Assembly (NCBI GenBank): GCA_958510825.1
Contig: OY294048.1
Span: 16,323,589 to 16,387,588, forward strand
Direction: 5' to 3'
DNA: 64,000 bases
Source: Brachypterus glaber
Lineage: Eukaryota > Arthropoda > Insecta > Coleoptera > Kateretidae
Shown here: in pieces, positions 55,818 to 64,000 of the stretch
Position numbering within the stretch: the stretch's first letter is position 1
Layout: each line of letters starts with the position of its first letter
Notes under the pieces: generated by a model
Seen by the model: only the letters and a program-made list of their open reading frames with translations
What the model was told of the DNA's origin: nothing
Databases searched by the model: none
Translations under genes and position numbers: made by a program

Positions 55818-56616
55818 CGATTCGCTCACCGCAGTAATGAGAAGAATCTAGCACATTCGCACTGGTTTGATTATTTTTGTTTTGACGGATGTCAAAAATG
55901 GCTTCCGTTTAGGCAGTTGTAGTTTTATGAAATAGTTAAATTTGAGTGGGGCTACGGTGCACATCAGGTCCACAAAAATGAACTATTTTTTTGCACTGAT
56001 TTCTGGTTTTATTACTAAAACTTACTGTCTTGAATATAATTAGGTGCAGAAAATCCAGTTTTTTTTGTTAGAATACATAGCAAAAGATTGTTAAAATACT
56101 CAGGAATTTCTGTTTGATTTTTTTAATGGGTGCGTTGGTTTACGTTAACAATGGTTTGGTTTGGTAGTTTGCTGGTTTGGTGTTTTTTTTTTAATGGGAG
56201 GCGTTGGTTTACGTTAACAATGGTTTGGTTTGGTAGTTTGCTGGTTTGGTGTTTTTTTTTAATGGAAGGCGTTGGTTTACGTTAATAATGGTTTGTTTTG
56301 GTAGTTTGCTGGTTTGGTGTTTTTTTTTTTAATGGGAGGCATATTTCAGATAGGATATTTCAGAATTTAGAAGGCGATACATTTTAAGAATCAAATTTAT
56401 TAATGAATATTCCGCAATTTTTTTTACGACAATACTATTAAAAGTAAGTACTTTTAGCCAATTAAAAAAAACTGTTAAAAAAGTAGATATTTTTGTAAAA
56501 TTCTGCAAAAGAATGTTACATAACCTTAAAATAATTTTTGGCATACGTCAAAACAAAAATAAGAAAATCAGTGCGCATGCTCTGGATTCTTCTCATTACT
56601 GCGGTGAGTGAATCGT
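55818..56616. mobile_element. About 800-bp element with inverted ends and a 69-bp internal tandem repeat
   Basis: The ends acgattcgctcaccgcagta (and atgagaagaatc) are mirrored by gattcttctcat and tactgcggtgagtgaatcgt. A second pair, tttttgttttgacg / cgtcaaaacaaaaa, lies just inside. The interior holds R5 DNA and the tandem repeat at 56132-56340. The minus frame at 56329-56544 is unrecognised. Confidence 0.75.
56132..56340 (+). repeat. 69-bp tandem repeat, three units
   Basis: gcgttggtttacgttaa recurs at 56132, 56201 and 56269, and a fourth unit begins at 56339. The unit contains tggtttggtagtttgctggt and a T-run of varying length. A related 16.5-kb copy is in R5. Confidence 0.9.
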
Positions 56617-56892
56617 ATCATTTTTGCATATGCTGCCATAAGTAAATAAATTGAAAACTACATGCATTTTAAAACACTTCTTACAAAAACCTGTAAATAA
56701 AATAGAATAGAATATAATAGGATATGGTTTATTGCTCTAAAAAAAAATCGAAATTGAAAATTTTTCAATTTTAAAGCAAAACAAAAGGTATCAAAAAATA
56801 TTTGTTTTGGCAGATTGGTAGCTGATTGGGTCTATAAACAATGCTATTAATTTAATTTTGCTAGCTTTAGAATTCACGCGAAAAATTCCATA

Positions 56893-57675
56893 TGTGACAC
56901 TGTACAAAGCTTTAAGGAATAATTCTGGTTTATAATAATCGATTTTTTTACATTTTTAGACCTTCAAAAATAGCCTCCTAAAATATTTTTGAGAAATTCG
57001 AGAGTTATAAAGGTGTATAACAACTTTTAGTGGCTCGAGTATTGGCTCCAAGAAGATGTAAAAACATTAAAAGCGTTTTTCTCAAAACAACGTTTTTTCG
57101 GTGGGCTGCGGTGATTTCTCCGGAACCACTGGACCGATCCTTATGAAATTTTAACCACATATTCTACAAATAAATAGCTTCAGGATATTCTATAACCGTA
57201 CTAAAATTATAATTTTTACTATTTTTTGTGAAAAAAAGACTTATTCTTTGTTTTTTTTTTAAATCTCCGTTATTTTATTATTTATAAATGAATATTAATA
57301 TCCATAGTATACGCGAAAGCCACAGTACTGAATCTAAATATTTTTGATTTTCATCGCGACATATCTACTTTTCGAGGAGTTACGTTTGCATGTTATTTTT
57401 TTGTATAAAAAGTGTAAAAAAATGTTTTATGTATTTCGAGAACATTTATGTATTTATTAAGCTTAACAGATTTTATATTAATATCTATAATAATACATTC
57501 TTAAAAAATTAACAAAAATAGCCCTTTTTTGGAGCATCTAAACCAGAATGATCCCTTAAAGAAACCCACCTAGTGTGTCAATTATATTAGGTAAAAAATT
57601 TTTAACATAAAAACGAAAAAAAAAACAAAATCATAAATTTGACACACTAGGTAGGTTTCTTTGTACAGGGTCACA
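56893..57675. mobile_element. 783-bp foldback/MITE, TA duplication, itself interrupted
   Basis: The ends TGTGACACTGTACAAAG and ...TTTGTACAGGGTCACA are inverted, with TA outside. The arm continues ctttaaggaataattctggt on the left and accagaatgatcccttaaag on the right. The right arm is split by a palindromic insert at 57562-57659. The interior has no coding sign. Confidence 0.82.
57562..57659. mobile_element. 98-bp palindromic insert in the MITE arm
   Basis: aaacccacctagtgtgtcaa is mirrored by ttgacacactaggtaggttt around an A-rich centre. Compared with the intact left arm of the host element, the site was ttaaagctttgt. No clear target duplication is left, only AAAG|insert|CTTT. Confidence 0.75.
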
Positions 57676-58060
57676 TAAGTGTATATTATACGTCTTATAT
57701 TTAAATTACTTCAAATACGGGAGAGTAAGAATATGTTTTATATTAAAAAATAAAATATAACACATTACCTTTTACTTTTTACTTAAAAGTGAAATTAAAT
57801 TAGCCAATTGAAATAATTTTTTCTTTGTGTATACTTTTTCATTTAAACAATCAATCAACACACTACCTACTGTGATTAAGATGGAATGATATTTGATTAG
57901 AGTTAAAAGTTACAACAACGGTTTCTTGTGTATTATTTAAATTAATCGACAGGGGGCAAAACAGTGTAGGAAATATGATTCTCTTTTAGCTGTGCATAAA
58001 CTCTTACAAATTCTTACATAGTAACTTCACAAGAAAAAAAAAACTCTTGAGATCGAGGTA

Positions 58061-58990
58061 GTCATCATCAACTTATCACGCTTTGACACGTTGTATTTTG
58101 TAAGTTAGTTACTATCATTAAGATAAAATTCACTAATCCAATGTATTTGAGAAAGATTTTCCATATTATAGATTAAAAACCAAAAAGCTGCACGTACCTC
58201 CCAACTGCTATTTTTTTAGTAATGTTTACTATAACTAATTTGATTTGTATAACTAACTGCTAAGTCAACACATTCGTGTTAAGAATGTTACCAAAGGTTT
58301 TCTTAGCAAAATTATTTAGTCATCATCAACTTACCACGCTTTGGCACGTTGTATTTTGTAAGTTAGTTACTATCATTAAGATAAAATTCACTAATCCAAT
58401 GTATTTGAGAAAGATTTTCCATGTTATAGATTAAAAACCAAAAAGCTGCACGTACCTCCCAACTGCTATTTTTTTAGTAATGTTTACTATAACTAATTTG
58501 ATTTGTATAACTAACTGCTAAGTCAACACATTCGTGTTAAGAATGTTACCAAAGGTTTTCTTAGCAAAATTATTTAGTCATCATCAACTTACCACGCTTT
58601 GGCACGTTGTATTTTGTAAGTTAGTTACTATCATTAAGAGAAAATTCACTAATCCAATGTATTAGAGAAAGATTTTCCATGTTATAGATTAAAAACCAAA
58701 AAGCTGCACGTACCTCCCAACTGCTATTTTTTTAGTAATGTTTACTATAACTAATTTGATTTGTATAAGTAACTGCTAAGTCAACACATTCGTGTTAAGA
58801 ATGTTACCAAAGGTTTTCTTAGCAAAATGATTTAGTCATCATCAATTTACCACGCTTTGACACGTTATCATCATCTCGCATTATTGTTACCCTTCTATTT
58901 TGTAAGTTAGTATCATTAAGAGAAAATACACTAATCCAACGTATTTGAGAATGATTTTCCAGATTATCAATTGAAACTTAATCACACACA
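58061..58990 (+). repeat. 258-bp tandem repeat, three units plus a diverged partial
   Basis: gtcatcatcaact starts units at 58061, 58319, 58577 and 58835, exactly 258 bp apart. The first three differ by only a few bases over their length. The fourth is partial, with an inserted atcatcatctcgcatta segment. Units include agctgcacgtacctcccaac and aacacattcgtgttaagaat, itself an acac...gtgt palindrome. No ORF. Confidence 0.95.
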
Positions 58991-59094
58991 TATCAAACCC
59001 CAAGTTGAAAATAAGTTCAGTTTAATAGGGGAGACCTTGAGAAATAGTGCCCGATAAATAGTAAAATACAGATTAACTATTTTTGGTTAGTAAA

Positions 59095-59107
59095 ACCAGA
59101 ATTATGT
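59095..59107. repeat. 13-bp target-site duplication, left copy
   Basis: ACCAGAATTATGT, repeated exactly at 59889-59901 around the truncated LINE. Confidence 0.85.
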
Positions 59108-59888
59108 TAGTTAGTTAGTTAGTTAGTTATCCGTTAACCCATGGTACCGTTAGGTGTCGGGTTTTGTTTTGTCTTTGCAAAACTTTTCCATATATTTCTA
59201 TCCTTCGCCAGTTCTTTTGCATCTCTCCATGAAGAACGCCTTTTATATAAAATTTCCTGATTCCATTTTCTTCTAGGTCTCCCAGTTGTATTTTTCGTAT
59301 CCCATCCAGCTTCCCAAATTTCCTTTACCAAGTTTTCTTCGTCCATTCGGACAAATGTCCAAACCAACTAAGTTGCCTCTCTTCTATCCTGTCCAAAATT
59401 GGAAGTACGCCTAGTTGTTTTCTTATTTCTTCGTTTCTGATTTTATCCATTCTTGTCACGCCCTCTATTCTTCTTAAAATTAAGATTTCAGCAGCCGTGA
59501 TTTTGACCTTAGTTTTTTATTTAAAATCCATGATTCACTACCATATATTAGAATTGGAACAAAGACAGTGTTGAAAATCTTTACTTTAGTATTTTTGATA
59601 ACTTCTCTTTTATTTAAAAACACTGATTTTAAGGCGTTAAATAAACGCGTTGTTGCCAAAATTCTATTGTTTACGTCAAATAGTATATCACCCGAAGAGT
59701 CTAAAATAGATCCAAGGTACAAGTGATTTGTTGTGTTAATCGCATTTCCATCAATGTTAATGGTTAGCTCTTCTTCATCTCTTGATATAATCATAATCTC
59801 TGTTTTCTTAGTGTTAATTTTCATTCCATAGTTTTCGATATGTTTTTTCCAAATTTTAATAGCTCTTTGTAGTTCTTTTTTGCTCTTT
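59108..59888 (-). mobile_element. 5'-truncated LINE, 781 bp
   Basis: Bounded by exact 13-bp copies of ACCAGAATTATGT. On the minus strand it begins abruptly inside the coding region (LQRAIKIWKKHIENYG) and ends after the polyprotein stop in a (TAAC)n tail (TTAG units at 59108-59130 on the plus strand). Such truncation is typical of incomplete target-primed reverse transcription. Confidence 0.9.
59134..59888 (-). pseudogene. Reverse transcriptase C-terminal region, broken
   Basis: 59888-59480 encodes the end of the palm and the thumb of a LINE reverse transcriptase: INTKKTEIMIIS, YLGSILDSSGD, and VFVPILIYGSESWILNKKLR. The frame is lost between about 59480 and 59367 and resumes with MDEENLVKEIWEAGWDTKN and TTGRPRRKWNQEI, the C-terminal tail of the same type of polyprotein. 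The catalytic domain is missing. I do not assign the clade. Confidence 0.85.
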
Positions 59889-59901
59889 ACCAGAATTATG
59901 T
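59889..59901. repeat. 13-bp target-site duplication, right copy
   Basis: ACCAGAATTATGT, identical to 59095-59107. Confidence 0.85.
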
Positions 59902-62296
59902 ATACATATATTTTAATAAATTATAGTTGGATACAAACTCTGATTTTTCCTTTTTACTCTCCTGCTTGCATAGACAATAATTTTTTGCAAAATTGTTTTT
60001 GCTTTTTTTTCTTTTCTCGATGTTTTATATAAAAAAAGTAATTTCAGTGGAAAAAACAAACCTGTCTGTGAGTCGGTGTGTCTGCCTGTCTGCAAATCTG
60101 TCCGTATGTCGGTAAGTCGGTCTGGAAAATTTGTAACCACAGTAGCCTTTAGCTAAAGACTGAACTAAACTAAAATCTGGACCATAGCTTCTTTATCTTG
60201 TAACGACATAAATCGTCACTTTGTAATATAGCAAGGGTTAATTAAACTATTCGTTTACTTACGTTATAATTTAGGTTTATTTTGTATATAAATAGTTACG
60301 TACGTACAGAACTATTTTGTATCTGGGACTATTTTGTAGCAGGAACTGAATTCTAACCATATGAGTCTCTATTCCATAGTTCTACCTGAAAATAACATAA
60401 AGAAAACATAATTAGAATATGATTTTTAATAATAAAGAATCATATGACTTATTTCTCTATAGTGCATTTGTCTATGGACTTACCTGGTTTTTATATGTTT
60501 CAGAGTCTATTGAGGGTTGGATTTCACTGGCTTTCATCTGTAGCTTGTTTCTCCTGGAAAATTTCATATGTTTATTTCTTCGGGATAATCCAGAATTTGT
60601 TGAAAATAGTTTGCTGGAACTGCTCACTTAGATTCAGTATTTTGTTTATACTTAGTTCACAGGACACTTAGTATTCTGTTCGTATTTTTATTAGTTTTGC
60701 TGATAAACAATAAGTATTGTTTATATTTGTTTCTTAGAGTAATATTTTGAGGTTAGATATCACTAATACAGATTTATTAGGAAACATTCTTTTAATTAGT
60801 TATTATTTTTGGTGTCGTTTCAGTTACCTTTATTAGGAATCCTATACGGTAAAACTGTAGTTGATAATGACTTACATAGATGTCGCTAATAGTTCAGAAA
60901 TAGGATTTTATTTACCTGAAGGGTTCATACCGGTTGATAAGGTCGATTTTCGCTCTTTCTTGATGAACTCTGTACAATGGTGGTCTCATTTTGACGAGTG
61001 TTTATTTTCTGTAATCATCGAAGTAATCCTTCATGTATTTTTATTTAAAGTTAGTGAAAATGAATATTTAAACAATGCGGAAGATATTATAACTGATATT
61101 TTCTACAATTATGCATTTATAACGTTTCGATGGACATCGAAGACTTAGAATGAGACGTAAGTTAAGTTTTTCTGTTTCTTAGAATATTTCTGAGATATAA
61201 TTATTGTTTTAGCACCATTAATTAAGCACCATAAAGCACCATTATTACTACATTAATTAATTACCATTAATATGGAATTACATTAATTTAAGTTGAAGTT
61301 TATTTTGGTATATTTGATATACAAGTTCTCCGCATGGAGTGATGTTCTGTTGGAACATGGTTCTGTATTTTTTGGCATAGATAAATTCTATGTAACCGTC
61401 TAGCAGACAATTTTATATTGGACATAATTTTCAAAAGCATATTTAATCCCGGACAACATTTTCAATCGTACATTTTATCCTGGAAGATAATTTTTCCAAA
61501 GTAGATGGGACAGCCTATATTTTTTTTTCTTTCATTTGAGAAATGAATTCATCAGCATAGGGGAGACTTGCACAGATGGAGACGATGGAATTCATACCTC
61601 ATGGATTTTGCAGAAACCAGCTAAGTACTCATTCTGAAAACTTTTGAAAGCAATATTTCATATTTTTAAATTCTTTTATTTCAATATTCTTATAACTGTA
61701 AACTTTATCAGATCTGATATAGTATTGATTAATACTATATGCCCTTCTGGCTTTTGTTCATTTTTAGGTACTTATTTTTTTTTAAAAACATTTAATCTCA
61801 TTTATTAATTATTAAATATCATACTTTTGATTAAATGATTTCTAATTTAAGCATGACTTTTATACACTGCAAGAAATGATTGTTGTTTACATACATTTCT
61901 TGGTGCTTGCTGAACTTCATGTTTTCTTTATACATTTAAGTCGAATGATTTCTGAATTTAGTAATTTTTATTAAGATTTCTTTAATTATATCTTAATATA
62001 ATTACACATATTTTATATATATATTAATACATTACTTGATGTGCTTTCATTAAGTTTATTTATAATAAATTTCTCAAATGAATTATCTTATTTTATTTAG
62101 AGGTTATATTTTCTCAAACTGAAAAGCTTAAGTATTTACACTAGGTTGTTACTTACCTAAAGGAGTAAAAGCTAAAGTAACTGGCGCCCCTAACAACATT
62201 AATCAATTCTTTCTATTTTTCCCTTGCCCATACCCATTGCTCCGCTGTCAAAACTAGCCGTTGGCAGTGAACGTATTAATTACGGTACACTAATAT
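59902..62296. other. AT-rich stretch, probably including the 5' LTR of the gag element
   Basis: 60060-60125 has a gtctgtctgcctgtctgc-like tract seen in other repeats here. The 5' LTR should end just left of 62297, but no second LTR lies inside the window, so its start cannot be set. The DNA near 62160-62290 is less AT-rich, with ctggcgcccctaac and cttgcccatacccattgc, as expected of an LTR end. No second gene is supported. Confidence 0.4.
60861..61148 (+). CDS. Unrecognised 95-codon open frame
   Basis: The frame has a fairly balanced residue mix (YIDVANSSEIGFYLPEGF, SVQWWSHFDECLF) and an acidic segment, unlike the F/K/N-rich chance frames around it. I recognise no family, see no splice sites, and it may lie inside the LTR of the downstream retrotransposon. 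It could well be chance. Confidence 0.15.
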   Translation: MIMTYIDVANSSEIGFYLPEGFIPVDKVDFRSFLMNSVQWWSHFDECLFSVIIEVILHVFLFKVSENEYLNNAEDIITDIFYNYAFITFRWTSKT

Positions 62297-62314
62297 TGGC
62301 GCCCAAGAACGTGG
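62297..62314 (+). promoter_or_regulatory. Primer-binding site of an LTR retrotransposon (tRNA-Lys-like)
   Basis: TGGCGCCCAAGAACGTGG resembles the complement of a tRNA-Lys 3' end (TGGCGCCCAACGTGG) with two extra bases. A TGGCGCC start followed 600 bp later by a gag frame is the expected LTR-element layout. The insertion of GA could weaken priming or reflect another tRNA. Confidence 0.6.
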
Positions 62315-62895
62315 TATTTGGATAGATAGAACACTTGTTTTTTTTTAATTTTACTCCATTTTTCTCAGTGTATTTTTTATAAAAATCTAAAGCTTATTTT
62401 TTTCAGTGTAACTTAATGTTCATTTTGAGAAAACCTACATATAACTGTTGAATAAAATATTTTTTGTTGAAAATTAAGTCAAATTAGAGTTAATCTGATA
62501 AGATATATCAGATATGTGTTTTTTATGTTTATTCTGAATTTTATGGAATAACATGGAATAGAGAAATTTTGGCGTGGGTTCAGTTTTTCTAGAAATTATC
62601 GTTTATTCAATAGAAATAAATGGATAATAGGGTATTTATTTATACGAAGGACATGAATAAATATTAGCTAATTTTGTAGTTTTGGAGACTATTTATAATT
62701 ATTAATTTGTCCAATTGAGATAAATAATAATTTAGTATTTTTTTGACATATTTGGGAAATTTTCCAAAGTATGCAAAAACTTTGTTGAGCAGTGTACACA
62801 AAAAAAAAATAATTTGTGGTACAGTATAAATATTTTATTATTAAAATAAATATTTTGAGTAAATTAAAGTTAATTTTGAAAAATAAATATTCAAA

Positions 62896-64000
62896 ATGGA
62901 AGATTTAGATAAAATGGAAATTAGATTTTTGACTGCAGAAATGGTAAATTATGAACTTCGTATAAGACATTTAACAGCAAAAAATAATAGAGCATCTAGA
63001 ATTAAAGTTTTAGGTAGAGCCATAGCTAGGGAAGATCCTAAAGTAAAATATGTAGATCCGACTTTTAATTTTAACAGTGAAGTGGAAAATATTAATAGAA
63101 TTTTAGATAGTATATCTTCAGAAATTGTAGAATATCATGGTGATTATAGTTTAGCTGATTTAAGAAAATTAAAAACTTATTTAGTACATGTAACAAATCG
63201 TCTGCAACGTTTTCCTGAAGTAGAAGAAAATAAAGTTAGACGTATTCAATTTTTAGAAATAACTAAAGCAACTTGTTTAGAAATAGAAGCAGATATTTTA
63301 GATCTTTATGAAAAATCTGGTAAAAATTCAGATCTTACTCAAGTAAATAATAATATTTCATTACATAATAGTACACAGTTTAGTCCTAATGTTTCTAGTA
63401 AAAAAGATAATGATTATTTAAAATCAGTACCAGTTTATAAATGGAATATTAATTTTGATGGAAAGTCTAATGTTTTAAATTTTATTGAGCAAGTTGAATA
63501 TATGAAAATAAGTAGAAATGTTACAGACGAAATGTTATTTAAATCCGCATATGACTTATTCAAAGAACCAGCATTGTCATGGTTTCTCTCAATTAAAGAT
63601 AATTTAAATTCGTGGTCTCAAATAATTCAAGCATTAAAAAAAGATTTTCTTCCAGCTAACATAGATGATAGAACATGGGATGATATCCGTTCTAGATATC
63701 AAAATCCCGATGAATCTATCGCAATTTTTATAGGTGCTATGGAAACCTTGTTTAAACGTTTAATTCATGCTGCAAGTTTATATACTAGACTTAAGACGAT
63801 TAGAGAAAGAATATTACCACATTATTTTACACCATTATCACTTATAGAAATAAATGATTTAGAAGATTTAAAAGACAGTTGTAAAAGAATAGATGAAGCT
63901 TATCAATTAAAACAAAAGAGCATAGCAGGTAAAAGTGTGGCAAAAAATAAAGCAGTTAATAAAGTAAATGTCCTAAGTTCGGATATAAATCAAAATTTTA
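62896..64000 (+). CDS. Ty3/gypsy-like gag, running off the window
   Basis: The frame is open for 368 codons to the window edge with no stop. Gag would form the capsid of virus-like particles. Residues about 186-340 follow the retrotransposon gag capsid pattern: FDGKSNVLNFIEQVEYM (about 187), an ALSWFLSI segment with Trp229, Trp240 in NSWSQII, a KKDFLP segment, and a later ETLFKRL. The N-terminal 170 residues are charged and helical. The ATG at 62896 has A at -3 (tcaaaATGG) and is the first of the frame. Codons strongly favour A/T at the third position, opposite to the LINE at 2 kb. Zinc knuckle, protease, RT and integrase would lie beyond 64000. It could also belong to a related LTR class. 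Confidence 0.82.
   Translation, partial: MEDLDKMEIRFLTAEMVNYELRIRHLTAKNNRASRIKVLGRAIAREDPKVKYVDPTFNFNSEVENINRILDSISSEIVEYHGDYSLADLRKLKTYLVHVTNRLQRFPEVEENKVRRIQFLEITKATCLEIEADILDLYEKSGKNSDLTQVNNNISLHNSTQFSPNVSSKKDNDYLKSVPVYKWNINFDGKSNVLNFIEQVEYMKISRNVTDEMLFKSAYDLFKEPALSWFLSIKDNLNSWSQIIQALKKDFLPANIDDRTWDDIRSRYQNPDESIAIFIGAMETLFKRLIHAASLYTRLKTIRERILPHYFTPLSLIEINDLEDLKDSCKRIDEAYQLKQKSIAGKSVAKNKAVNKVNVLSSDINQNF

Overview
The window looks like intergenic, transposon-dominated DNA from an arthropod, most likely an insect. Evidence: very AT-rich background, a Jockey-type LINE, a Tc1/mariner transposon related to insect transposases, tRNA-derived SINEs, many miniature inverted-repeat elements (MITEs) with TA target duplications, and a Ty3/gypsy-like gag. 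A large, repeat-rich genome such as a beetle's would fit, but I cannot name the species. No host protein gene, rRNA, functional tRNA, CRISPR array or bacterial-style operon was found. Apart from the three retroelement ORFs listed as CDS, open frames I could recognise are decayed transposon genes; the rest look like chance frames, one of them listed at low confidence.

Layout. 1-1709: repeat fragments (SINE head, two dispersed families). 1722-6578: one apparently complete Jockey-like LINE with two intact overlapping ORFs, a hairpin-repeat 3' UTR and a perfect 12-bp target-site duplication. 6.6-21 kb: AT-rich DNA with dispersed repeats and palindromes (10.3, 12.1-12.95, 13.2, 17.2-17.6 kb). 21.2-27.8 kb: a near-perfect 495-bp foldback, two SINEs, a 163-bp hairpin, a (TAAA)n tract, and three MITEs, one with arms built from CAAG/CTTG repeats. 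30.5-36.8 kb: recurring low-complexity repeats and a 1.8-kb satellite whose ~410-bp monomer contains a MITE. 38.9-39.9 kb: a MITE nested in a foldback. 43.0-43.8 kb: one LINE fragment inserted in another. 47.5-49.7 kb: a complete but broken DD41D-type mariner-like transposon with a probable 55-bp intron and an internal inverted copy of its own 5' coding region. 50.0-57.7 kb: a cluster of MITEs/foldbacks, including a GC-rich one whose empty site survives in a paralogous repeat at 33.85 kb. 58.06-58.99 kb: a 258-bp tandem repeat. 59.1-59.9 kb: a 5'-truncated LINE with 13-bp target duplications. 62.3-64.0 kb: primer-binding site and start of gag of an LTR retrotransposon that continues past the window.

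How the parts work together: the only plausibly functional coding units are the LINE pair (ORF1 RNA-binding protein, ORF2 endonuclease/reverse transcriptase) and the LTR gag. Most of the rest is non-autonomous DNA that would need transposases encoded elsewhere. Several nested insertions can be read directly because one arm or a second copy keeps the empty site, giving a small relative chronology. All boundaries and identities were read by eye, without alignment software.
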